From Ferruginibacter sp. (GTDB lineage: Bacteria > Bacteroidota > Bacteroidia > Chitinophagales > Chitinophagaceae): a stretch of 21,347 nt of DNA. The notes beneath the pieces were generated by a model. The model saw nothing but the letters and a program-made list of their open reading frames with translations, was not told the DNA's origin and searched no databases. The stretch is taken from NCBI GenBank assembly GCA_025352435.1, contig JANXTN010000015.1, forward strand, positions 1 to 21,347, read 5' to 3'. Positions 6,743 to 14,389 of the stretch are shown piece after piece; within the stretch, counting starts at the first letter, position 1; each line of letters opens with the position of its first letter. A program made the position numbers and the translations under genes.

Positions 6743-7696
6743 TTACAGTGCTTCGTCATCAGCGGCTTTTTTTAGAAAAGCTTTCTCTTCATCAGTTAAA
6801 AAATGATAGCCCTTCTGATTTATTTTATCAAGTATTTCATCGACTCTTTTTTGTGTAACATTGGTTGTTTTGGTAAATGGTTTGCGTGAACCACTGTTAT
6901 AAAAAATATCATTTTTATCAGGCTTGCCCGCATTTACTTTTGGTTCAAAAAGCGTAAGGCACTTAGTGTACAATTTGTTCATCCACACACTACCGTCTTT
7001 GCCTTTTCTTAAAAACAATACAAAAACAAAACCTGCAGCAGCACCACCAAGGTGAGATAAACTGTATGCTGCACTAAACCCTGCAACGTTTGCAAAATCT
7101 ATTAAAATATAAAGTGTCATGAGTACCCAGATAGGAATACCATTTCTAATCTGTGTAAAAAAACGGAAGTTGGGTTCTAAGGCTGTGGTAGCCATGGCAA
7201 CTCCCATTACACCTGCATTAGCACCAATTATACCAGCACTTTCTCTCATGGGTGAAAGTGGCGGCAACAGATAATGTGCCAATATAAAAAACAATGAGCC
7301 GGATAAGCCACCATAAATATAGACAGGGATAATCTTATCATTCCCGGCCATTTGCTGTAAAATATAACCAAATGCCCAAAGCCAAATCATGTTGCTGATG
7401 CCACGAATAATACCGTTACCGGTTTCAGTAAACATGTAAGTGAAAATGGTCCAGGGTCTTTCCGACAAACGGGTTAGACTTGCCGGCAGCTCAAACCATT
7501 GCACTACATGAGTGTAAAAAAATTCAGGTGTTTTTTCTCCTACAAACATGCCCACCTGTACTACCATCAATATTAAAAAGAAAACTACATTTATTGCAAA
7601 CAATGCCATGAGTGCATTTCCATCTGCACCCAATGTAAAACGGCTTCTGTTTCGTTGCCGGAATTCATGTCGGTGATTGCGGTCAGTTTCTCCCAT
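6743..7696 (-). CDS. Rhomboid-family membrane protein, probably proteolytically inactive
   Basis: Protein of 317 residues with a rhomboid fold: several membrane segments between about 30 and 230 and the conserved order of rhomboid motifs. The active-site GxSG motif reads GANAG (159 region), with Asn160 where the catalytic serine should be. The histidine that would help form the oxyanion hole is also absent (GIIRGISNM compared with GSFMHLFFNM in the upstream rhomboid). The second catalytic residue, H215 (SHLGG), is kept. The C-terminal 35 residues (VDEILDKINQKGYHFLTDEE) form the small DUF6576-like tail often attached to Bacteroidota rhomboids. The gene lies 82 bases downstream of an intact rhomboid on the same strand. 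By analogy with iRhoms and derlins, it may bind rather than cut membrane proteins; that is inference. Confidence 0.88.
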   Translation of the reverse strand: MGETDRNHRHEFRQRNRSRFTLGADGNALMALFAINVVFFLILMVVQVGMFVGEKTPEFFYTHVVQWFELPASLTRLSERPWTIFTYMFTETGNGIIRGISNMIWLWAFGYILQQMAGNDKIIPVYIYGGLSGSLFFILAHYLLPPLSPMRESAGIIGANAGVMGVAMATTALEPNFRFFTQIRNGIPIWVLMTLYILIDFANVAGFSAAYSLSHLGGAAAGFVFVLFLRKGKDGSVWMNKLYTKCLTLFEPKVNAGKPDKNDIFYNSGSRKPFTKTTNVTQKRVDEILDKINQKGYHFLTDEEKAFLKKAADDEAL

Positions 7697-7778
7697 AATA
7701 AAATATTATTTTGTAAAAGTACAAAGGGAATTTGAGGAAAGGATGCAGTTTATGCAAATAGTAAATAAGATGGGTTTA

Positions 7779-8474
7779 TCAATACCTCGTCACATTATTT
7801 CTGCTCTGAAAATAAACAATTAAAAACCCCGTGAGTGCACCGCCAATATGTGCGAAGTGAGCTACGTTATCTCCCGGCCGGCCGGCAATACCACTAAAAA
7901 CATCAATAGCAATGATACCCAATACAGCCCATTTTGCTTTAATAGGAATAGGTATTGGTATAATCATCATCTCCACATTTTGAAAAAGATACCCAAAGGC
8001 AGCAACTACCCCCATTATAGCGCCCGAGGCTCCTACTGTAGCATTCATTCTAAGCATCTCCTGGTATTGATTTACCTGGTCATAATTCATCACCATTGAA
8101 TCCAACATTCTGTAGCTGTAGGCATAAGAGGCCAATTGTACGATTGCAGCACCAATGCCACACACAAAATAGAAAATCAGAAATTTTTTGGGCCCCCACA
8201 TTCTTTCAATCATAGCACCAAAAGTGTACAAGGCAAACATGTTAAAAAACAGGTGCATGAAACTACCATGCATAAACATATGTGTTATTATTTGCTGTAC
8301 ACCAAATACATCTGATTTGTAATGATGCAAAGCAAAAAGATCTGTAACCTTGCTTTCACCATCCAGACCGCCAAAAGTAATTTGCGCTACAAACACAATT
8401 ACATTTAGGATAATCAAATTAAGAACTGCAGGTGTAGGAGTTTGAAATCCACCGCTGGGTCGGTTATATGCCAT
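7779..8474 (-). CDS. Rhomboid family intramembrane serine protease
   Basis: Protein of 231 residues that cleaves membrane proteins within or near the lipid bilayer. It has about six membrane segments. The catalytic dyad is visible as S150 in VGASGAIMG and H209 in NVAHFAHIGGALTG. The oxyanion-hole region THMFMHGSFMHLFFNM has the expected His and Asn. A short Pro/Gly-rich N-terminus (NRPSGGFQTPTPAVLN) is typical of Bacteroidota rhomboids. It is the upstream member of a pair with the GANAG rhomboid, 82 bases apart. Substrates are not predictable from sequence. The start at 8474 (MAYNRPSG) fits the family. Confidence 0.93.
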   Translation of the reverse strand: MAYNRPSGGFQTPTPAVLNLIILNVIVFVAQITFGGLDGESKVTDLFALHHYKSDVFGVQQIITHMFMHGSFMHLFFNMFALYTFGAMIERMWGPKKFLIFYFVCGIGAAIVQLASYAYSYRMLDSMVMNYDQVNQYQEMLRMNATVGASGAIMGVVAAFGYLFQNVEMMIIPIPIPIKAKWAVLGIIAIDVFSGIAGRPGDNVAHFAHIGGALTGFLIVYFQSRNNVTRY

Positions 8475-8537
8475 GTAATATTTTTATTAATTGATGGACC
8501 ATTCTTCAATGATTATGCCTTTTATTTTTTCTGCCAA

Positions 8538-10058
8538 TTAGGCTTTTAATACCAATTTTGCTACACACTCAATGTGATGTGTGTGCGGAAACATGTCTAC
8601 CGGTTGTGTTTTTTCAACATTGTATTTTTCACTAAGCAACAATATATCTCTTGCCATAGTAGCAGTGTTACAACTCACATATACAATAACCGGTGCTGCA
8701 ATCTCCAATAATTTATTTACGAGTTTTTCGTGCATACCTGCCCTTGGTGGGTCAGTAATAACAACATCGGGTCTACCATGTTGTACAAAAAAATCATCGT
8801 TGCAAATCTTAATTACATCACCCGCAAAAAAACTGGCATGTATAATATTGTTGATGGCTGCATTTTTTTTAGCATCGTCAATGGCATCTTCAATTAACTC
8901 TACTCCAATTATTTTTTTTGCAAGCGGGCTCACAAAAATTCCAATACTGCCGGTGCCGCAATATAGGTCATACACAATTTCATTTCCTGTAAGTGCCGCA
9001 AAATCTCTAGCAATACTATACAACTTCTCCGCCTGTTTTGTATTGGTTTGAAAGAATGATTTGGGACTTATGATGAATTGAAAATTCTCCAGTTTTTCTG
9101 TAACATAACCTTTCCCAAAATAAACCTGGGGCGTAAGATCGTAAATGGTATCGTTCCATTTTGGATTGATGGTGTACAACAGAGTTGTTATCTCAGGAAC
9201 TCTTGCAAGCAATGCATCCAATACTATTGTGGTGTTTTTTTCATCGTCATAATTTATACAAAGATTTACCATAAGTTCTCCAGTTGTGCAAAAGCGTACA
9301 ATCAAATTCCGTAGCCAACCTGTATGTTCTTTAATGTCGTAAAAAGGAAGATCGTTTTCCAGCGCTATTTCCCTCATACCATTTCTAATGCGGTTATTTA
9401 CCTCATCCATTAAAAAGCACTCAAAAATATTAATGGTTTTATCAAATACACGGGGCGCATGGAAGCCTAAAGACGCCTCTTCTATCCTCCCCCGAGGGGA
9501 GGGAGATGAAGTAGATGTTAACAAAGATTGATTTTCTATAAAAATGCTTTCGCTTATTGCTTCGCTAAAATCTTCGAGATTTTCCACTCCTTGGGAGGGG
9601 ATAGGTGAGGCTTCTATTTCTTCTGCCGTCAAATACCGTTTATTACTAAATGTAAACTCCAGTTTATTTCTGTAATAAATCTGTTCATCTGCACCTACGA
9701 TTGGTAACATTATCGCACCGGCAACTTTTCCTATGCGTGCTAAATTCTGTTCTGCCTCCTGCTGCTTAAATTGTAATTGTTTGTGGTAGGGCAACATTTG
9801 CCATTTACAGCCACCACAAACACCAAAGTGCATACAAAAGGGTATAAGCCTATCCGCAGAAGGCTTAATGATTTTTAAAACTCTTGCCTCTGCAAAATCT
9901 TTTTTATTTTTTGTAAGTAGCAGGTTCACCACATCTCCCGGCACCGCACCTTCTGTAAAAATTACTTTTCCATCGAGCCTTGCAATTGCTTTTCCCTGTG
10001 CAGCATAATCTGTAATCGCAATATTTTCTACCGTTATTCTTTTCTTCTGTTTTCTCAC
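8538..10058 (-). CDS. rlmD: 23S rRNA (uracil-5-)-methyltransferase, RlmD/TrmA family
   Basis: Methylates C5 of a uridine in 23S rRNA (U1939 in E. coli) using S-adenosylmethionine. The 506 residues show a TRAM domain (about 5-62) and an iron-sulfur cluster motif C75, C81, C84 (FCMHFGVCGGCKWQ) with a likely fourth ligand, C214. The SAM motif is VYDLYCGTGSIGIF, followed by TDPPRAGMH and the catalytic Cys in YVSCNTATMARDI. The spacing from C84 to C214 is about 130 residues, against about 79 in E. coli RlmD. The extra residues (about 148-195) are encoded by a palindromic element read in frame. Assignment to RlmD rather than another TrmA-like enzyme rests on the TRAM domain and Cys cluster. The start is a GTG at 10058 (MRKQKKRITVEN). 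No in-frame ATG is apparent nearby. Confidence 0.9.
   Translation of the reverse strand: MRKQKKRITVENIAITDYAAQGKAIARLDGKVIFTEGAVPGDVVNLLLTKNKKDFAEARVLKIIKPSADRLIPFCMHFGVCGGCKWQMLPYHKQLQFKQQEAEQNLARIGKVAGAIMLPIVGADEQIYYRNKLEFTFSNKRYLTAEEIEASPIPSQGVENLEDFSEAISESIFIENQSLLTSTSSPSPRGRIEEASLGFHAPRVFDKTINIFECFLMDEVNNRIRNGMREIALENDLPFYDIKEHTGWLRNLIVRFCTTGELMVNLCINYDDEKNTTIVLDALLARVPEITTLLYTINPKWNDTIYDLTPQVYFGKGYVTEKLENFQFIISPKSFFQTNTKQAEKLYSIARDFAALTGNEIVYDLYCGTGSIGIFVSPLAKKIIGVELIEDAIDDAKKNAAINNIIHASFFAGDVIKICNDDFFVQHGRPDVVITDPPRAGMHEKLVNKLLEIAAPVIVYVSCNTATMARDILLLSEKYNVEKTQPVDMFPHTHHIECVAKLVLKA
9475..9611. repeat. Palindromic MITE-like element inserted in frame within rlmD
   Basis: The ends are imperfect inverted repeats: 9475-9497 and the reverse complement of 9589-9611 agree at 18 of 23 positions. 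Inside are further hairpins: ctcccc/ggggag within the left end, and aaaatct-tcg-agatttt at 9567-9583. A 7-base direct repeat, cttctat, at 9479-9485 and 9611-9617 brackets exactly 132 bp, or 44 codons. The element translates through rlmD without a stop and adds about 48 residues. No transposase is present. Whether the direct repeat is a target duplication is uncertain, because one copy overlaps the inverted repeat. Confidence 0.7.
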
Positions 10059-10062
10059 GCTG

Positions 10063-10070
10063 CAAAAGTA
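10063..10070 (-). promoter_or_regulatory. Candidate -7 box for rlmD
   Basis: On the minus strand this reads TACTTTTG, an exact TAnnTTTG match. It ends four bases before the GTG start at 10058, which would give a transcript with almost no leader. Confidence 0.4.
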
Positions 10071-10158
10071 GTATTTAATGGGGCAATGATTGTTTGTTAA
10101 AAATGGTTAAACTCTTATTTACGCCTAGCGGCAGAAATAATTTTCGCTCTATTTTAAA

Positions 10159-10166
10159 TACATTTG
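10159..10166 (+). promoter_or_regulatory. Candidate -7 box for the thioredoxin-like/PPIase genes
   Basis: TACATTTG is an exact TAnnTTTG match, 20 bases before the ATG at 10187. A small inverted repeat (ttattt...gcc-tagc-ggc...aaataa, 10115-10140) lies just upstream in the divergent gap with rlmD. The -33 region is only a weak match. Confidence 0.5.
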
Positions 10167-10186
10167 TCAACATTTATTAGAAACCA

Positions 10187-11608
10187 ATGAAAAAATTTTT
10201 ACCCTTACTGATCTGCAGTCTAGCTGTTGTAAATGCAAATGCACAAGGTTATCAAATAAACCTTCAGAGCAATTACAAATCGGGCATTGTTTACCTGACG
10301 TATTACATGGGTAAAAATTTTATATTACAGGATTCTTCTGCAGTAAGCAATACAGGAAAATCTGTTTTTAAATCTGCTCAAAAATTACCGGGCGGTATTT
10401 ATGTATTGGTCTTCCCCGGCAAGAGATTAACCGCTGATTTTTTAATTGATAAAGAACAAATCATTTCTATTAATGCAGATACAAATCACCTGGATAAAAT
10501 TGTAATTACAGGTTCACCCGCCAATACAGTTTTTAAACAATACCAGACTTTTGTAAATGTAAAAGGCAAACAATTACAAGAAGAAAGAGCAAAGTATAAC
10601 TCTTCTAAAAATGCTGTAGATTCTGCCCGGCATGAAGTTGCTTATAAAAAATACAACCAAGAATTGAATGATTATAGAATGGGAATTGTTAGAGATAAAC
10701 CAACCTCTATGATGGCGGTTTTGCTCAATGCATTACGTGAGCCGGCTTACCCCACAAAAAACGCAATAACCCATCAGGATTCACTAGATAATTATAATTT
10801 TTTCAAACAACATTATTGGGATGGCATCACTTTTATGGATGAAAGAATTATCCGTTCGCCGTTTTTTTTACCAAAGCTGGAAACCTATTATAGAGAGGTA
10901 ATGTCCCAATCTGCTGATAGCTTGATAAAGGATATTGATTATAAATTATTGCTTGCAAGAACAAATACCGAGATGTATAAATTTTTGCTTAATTGGTTTA
11001 CGGATGAATATATAAGCCCTAAATACATGGGACAGGATGCAGTTTTTGTTCATCTCTATGAACAATACCATAGCAAAGGAATTACAAACTGGTTAAACGA
11101 AAAGCAACACGATGCCATTACTAAAAGAGCATTTATGGTGATGGCAAATCTGATTGGCGAAAAAGCTGCCGATCTTGATTTTGTAGATGTGAAAGGAAAT
11201 CCATCTTCGCTCTATAATGTAAATGCCGCTTACACTGTTGTGGTATTTTGGGATCCCACCTGCGGGCATTGCAAAGAGGAATTGCCGAGGATTGATTCTA
11301 TATATAGGGCTAGCTGGCAACAAAAAAATGTAAAAATTTATGCAGTGTTGTCGGACCCTGAAAAACTAAAAAACGAGTGGGTCACTTATATTAACAAGCA
11401 TAAGATTAATGACTGGATAAACGTTTACCAAAGCAAAGAATCGTTAGAGGCTGAAAAAAAAGAGCAGAGACCATCTTACCGTCAGTTATATGATGTGGTA
11501 GTAACGCCCACATTGTACCTATTAGATAAAGACAAACACATTGTAGCCAAAAAACTTACCCTTGAACAAATAAATGATTTGCTGGAAGTAAAAATAAAGA
11601 AAGGATAA
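10187..11608 (+). CDS. Periplasmic thioredoxin-like (TlpA/ResA-type) protein with DUF4369 and DUF5106 regions
   Basis: Protein of 473 residues with a Sec signal peptide (MKKFLPLLICSLAVVNANAQ, cut probably after residue 20). The layout is an N-terminal DUF4369-like beta domain (about 22-110), a helical DUF5106-like region (about 170-320), then an AhpC/TSA-type thioredoxin domain (about 325-470). The redox motif is C359-G-H-C362 in WDPTCGHCKEELP, with the expected cis-proline at P441 (VVTPTLYLLD). Such proteins act as thiol-disulfide reductases in the periplasm; the specific partner is unknown. The gene starts a probable operon with the PPIase, 34 bases downstream, suggesting a joint role in folding exported proteins. 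The signal peptide supports the start. Confidence 0.9.
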   Translation: MKKFLPLLICSLAVVNANAQGYQINLQSNYKSGIVYLTYYMGKNFILQDSSAVSNTGKSVFKSAQKLPGGIYVLVFPGKRLTADFLIDKEQIISINADTNHLDKIVITGSPANTVFKQYQTFVNVKGKQLQEERAKYNSSKNAVDSARHEVAYKKYNQELNDYRMGIVRDKPTSMMAVLLNALREPAYPTKNAITHQDSLDNYNFFKQHYWDGITFMDERIIRSPFFLPKLETYYREVMSQSADSLIKDIDYKLLLARTNTEMYKFLLNWFTDEYISPKYMGQDAVFVHLYEQYHSKGITNWLNEKQHDAITKRAFMVMANLIGEKAADLDFVDVKGNPSSLYNVNAAYTVVVFWDPTCGHCKEELPRIDSIYRASWQQKNVKIYAVLSDPEKLKNEWVTYINKHKINDWINVYQSKESLEAEKKEQRPSYRQLYDVVVTPTLYLLDKDKHIVAKKLTLEQINDLLEVKIKKG

Positions 11609-11642
11609 AACCTGAACAACACCAAACGCTAATTACTATTTC

Positions 11643-13568
11643 ATGAAACAATTTTTAATTGCAGCTGTTTTTTTCTCCATAGGAAGCAGCGCTTTTTCTC
11701 AAATACTTTTTACCTATGGCAATAATGCAACAACTAAAGAAGAATTTTTGAGGGCATACAATAAAAACAAACCCGCTACAACCGATAATGAAAAATCCAT
11801 CAGGGAATACCTTTTACTTTATACCAATTTTAAATTAAAAGTGAAGGCTGCAAAAGAATTGCGGCTTGATACACTTCCGCAGGTAAAATATGATGTTCAG
11901 AATTTTAGAGATCAAATTGCGGATAATTATTTAAATGATGAGTCGCTTTTACAAAAGCTGGTGAAAGAGGCTGCTGACAGATCTGAAAAAGATATTCACC
12001 TTTTATATTTCTCAGTACCCATACCTGATAAGGCTACACCCGCTGATACTTTAAGGGCATACAACGCATCAAAAGAAATATACAAACAACTAAAATCGGG
12101 TGCAGCTGGTTATACAGAAATGGTTGCAAATGTATCTGCAAAAATTGCGCCTGCAAGTTTTGCTGATGCAGGTTACATCACTGCTTTTGGTTTACGTTAT
12201 AATATTGAAAGTATCGTGTACAATACACCTGTAGGTGGAGTGTGTGAACCTTTTAAAACTAAAAAAGGTTACAATATTTTTAAGGTGGTGGATGAAAGAA
12301 TAGATGTGGGTAAATGGAAAATTGCACAAATCCTTTTTGCTTATCCACCCAATGCAGATTACGAAACAAAACTTAAAGTAAAGGCTAAGGCTGATTCTAT
12401 TTATAATCTTTTGCAAAAAGGATTTTCATTTTCGGAAGCTGCTAGCCAATATAGTGATGATAGAATTACTTATAGCACCGGAGGTGAATTACCTGAATTT
12501 ACTACCGGCAAATACAATATTAATTTTGAAAGCAACGTATTTAACTTAAAAACAGATAACAGTATTTCAAAGCCATTTGAAACCGATTTTGGATATCACA
12601 TTGTAAAAAGATTATCCAATACAGGTTTGCCGAGTAATGAAAATAATGCAGTTTTTTTAATGGAAATAAAACAAAAAGTACAGCTCGATCCTAGAATAAA
12701 TACTGTAAAAGAAAAGTTTGTAAAAGAGATTACTGTGAAAACGGGATTTAAAAAGTCAACTCTTTACAGCGATGCGCTCTTAAAAGCATATGCAGACACA
12801 ATAGCAAAGAAACCTGCTTTAGATGTTGAAAAATTTACAGGATTAAGTAACAAAAACATTTTTTATTTTAAAGATGGTACAACCATAAAAGGCAAGCAAT
12901 GGCTGCAGTTTGTCAAGGATAACAATTTAAATGTTGATGCAAAGAACAATGACATTGCTGTGTTGCTCAAATTATTTACGTCTCAAAGCATTTTAAATTA
13001 TTATAAAAAAAATCTGGAAAACTACAATGTGGATTTTAAAAACCAGATGCAGGAATTTGAAGAAGGGAATATGCTTTTTGAAATTATGGAACGAAATGTT
13101 TGGAGCATAGCCGGTGCAGATTCTGTAAAGCTTTTACAATATTACAACGCTAACAAAACCAATTATAAATGGAAAGAAAGTGCCGATGTACTTATTTTTA
13201 ACTGCGCTAATGAAACAGTTGCGACAGAAACAATCGCTGCTTTAAAAAATAATAAATTTTGGAAGGATCTAGCAGAAAAAAGCAACAGCTTGGTGCAGGC
13301 AGATAGTGGACGATATGAAATTGAACAGTTGCCCGCTCAAAGAGAAGGCACCGCAGAATTTTCAAGCTTTATAAAAAGTACAGATAGAACGGTGACTTTT
13401 GTAAAGTTTATTAAAAATTATCCCCCAAATGAACAACGAACTTATTTACAAGCCCGAGGGCTTGTTATTAATGATTATCAAAATATAGTGGAGCAGAAAT
13501 GGGTGGAAGGCTTAAAGAAAAAATACCCTCTAAAAATAAATGACATAATACTCAAATCTATTTTATAA
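11643..13568 (+). CDS. Periplasmic peptidyl-prolyl isomerase, parvulin/SurA-like, two PPIC domains
   Basis: Protein of 641 residues with a signal peptide (MKQFLIAAVFFSIGSSAFSQ). An N-terminal SurA-like helical segment (about 30-112, EYLLLYTNFKLKVKAAKE) is followed by two parvulin domains in tandem. The first (about 117-218) looks degenerate: HLLYFSVPIP... GYITAFGLRYNIESIVY... VGGVCEPFKTKKGYNIFKVVDER. The second (about 224-325) is closer to consensus: AQILFAYPP... FSEAASQYSDD... STGGELPEF... SISKPFETDFGYHIVKRL. The C-terminal 310 residues, about half the protein, match no domain I recognise. It probably acts as a chaperone/isomerase for outer-membrane or secreted proteins. It follows the thioredoxin-like gene by 34 bases and ends at a strong terminator, so the pair forms one unit. 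Confidence 0.88.
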   Translation: MKQFLIAAVFFSIGSSAFSQILFTYGNNATTKEEFLRAYNKNKPATTDNEKSIREYLLLYTNFKLKVKAAKELRLDTLPQVKYDVQNFRDQIADNYLNDESLLQKLVKEAADRSEKDIHLLYFSVPIPDKATPADTLRAYNASKEIYKQLKSGAAGYTEMVANVSAKIAPASFADAGYITAFGLRYNIESIVYNTPVGGVCEPFKTKKGYNIFKVVDERIDVGKWKIAQILFAYPPNADYETKLKVKAKADSIYNLLQKGFSFSEAASQYSDDRITYSTGGELPEFTTGKYNINFESNVFNLKTDNSISKPFETDFGYHIVKRLSNTGLPSNENNAVFLMEIKQKVQLDPRINTVKEKFVKEITVKTGFKKSTLYSDALLKAYADTIAKKPALDVEKFTGLSNKNIFYFKDGTTIKGKQWLQFVKDNNLNVDAKNNDIAVLLKLFTSQSILNYYKKNLENYNVDFKNQMQEFEEGNMLFEIMERNVWSIAGADSVKLLQYYNANKTNYKWKESADVLIFNCANETVATETIAALKNNKFWKDLAEKSNSLVQADSGRYEIEQLPAQREGTAEFSSFIKSTDRTVTFVKFIKNYPPNEQRTYLQARGLVINDYQNIVEQKWVEGLKKKYPLKINDIILKSIL

Positions 13569-13591
13569 AATTTTATTTAATTTATTTTAAC

Positions 13592-13623
13592 AAAGCCTGC
13601 CCTTCGTGTGGCAGGCTTTTTGA
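13592..13623 (+). terminator. Intrinsic terminator after the PPIase gene
   Basis: A perfect 10-bp stem, aaagcctgcc (13592-13601) and ggcaggcttt (13610-13619), with an 8-base loop and T-rich tail. It separates the redox/PPIase pair from the barrel gene. Confidence 0.85.
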
Positions 13624-13654
13624 ATTTTCGATTCAACTAAAATCTAAAATTATT

Positions 13655-14338
13655 ATGAAAAAATTACTAATCATGTTGTGTGTATTGGGTGCAGTGACAC
13701 TAAGTGCAACTGCACAAAAAGTGTATGTGCAGGGTGGTGCCAATCTGGCTAATATCACAAAAGACAAAGCAGGCAATACTGATGATAACAAAGCTCTTTA
13801 TTCTTTTAACGCAGGTATTATGAGTCAGTTTGGAATTTCAAAAATTGTTGATATTGAAACCGGACTTTTATTTACCGGCAAAGGAAATAAATCTGAAAAT
13901 ATCATCAACGATAACAACTATGCAAAAGCTAAATTTAATCCTTACTATATAGAGTTGCCGGTAAACTTATTGGTTAAATTTCCTATCACGACTACATCTC
14001 ACTTATTTGTAAATGCAGGGCCATACGCAGCTGTAGGTGTGGCAGGCAAGAACAAAGTAGAAACAAAAGTTTTAGGAGTAGTTTCAAATTCTGAAAGTAA
14101 AATTCAGTTTAATAATGACAATCCTACAACTTCACAACAAGAAGATGCGAGTTATTCAAAAATAAAACGCTTTGACTATGGACTAAATTTTGGAGGTGGG
14201 ATAGCTTTTAAAAGCATAATTTTAAAAGTAAATTATGGATTAGGACTAGCGAAAATTAACTCCACAGAAACCAATAATTCTGCAGATAAACAAAACAAAT
14301 ACCGCACGCTTTCTTTGTCTGTTGGTATTCCGTTATAA
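13655..14338 (+). CDS. Outer-membrane beta-barrel protein, PorT-like family
   Basis: Protein of 227 residues with a signal peptide (MKKLLIMLCVLGAVTLSATAQ). The rest shows alternating hydrophobic/polar beta strands with family landmarks: VYVQGGANLANIT, FNAGIMSQFGI, VDIETGLLFTGKG, YYIELPVNLLVKFPI, LFVNAGPYAAVGV, FDYGLNFGGGIAF and a last strand, RTLSLSVGIPL. These match the PorT/OMP_b-brl_2 type of small barrel common in Bacteroidota. The function of this member is unknown. It follows a terminator, so it probably has its own promoter, though I see no convincing -7 box. A bidirectional terminator lies between it and the convergent metF. Confidence 0.87.
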   Translation: MKKLLIMLCVLGAVTLSATAQKVYVQGGANLANITKDKAGNTDDNKALYSFNAGIMSQFGISKIVDIETGLLFTGKGNKSENIINDNNYAKAKFNPYYIELPVNLLVKFPITTTSHLFVNAGPYAAVGVAGKNKVETKVLGVVSNSESKIQFNNDNPTTSQQEDASYSKIKRFDYGLNFGGGIAFKSIILKVNYGLGLAKINSTETNNSADKQNKYRTLSLSVGIPL

Positions 14339-14359
14339 CTTCAATATATAGTAGATGTT

Positions 14360-14387
14360 AAAAAAGCTTCCTCAAGGAAGTTTTTTT
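14360..14387. terminator. Bidirectional intrinsic terminator between barrel gene and metF
   Basis: Stem cttcc (14367-14371) and ggaag (14376-14380), loop tcaa, extended by an A-run before and a T-run after. It suits both convergent genes. Confidence 0.75.
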
Positions 14388-14389
14388 AA

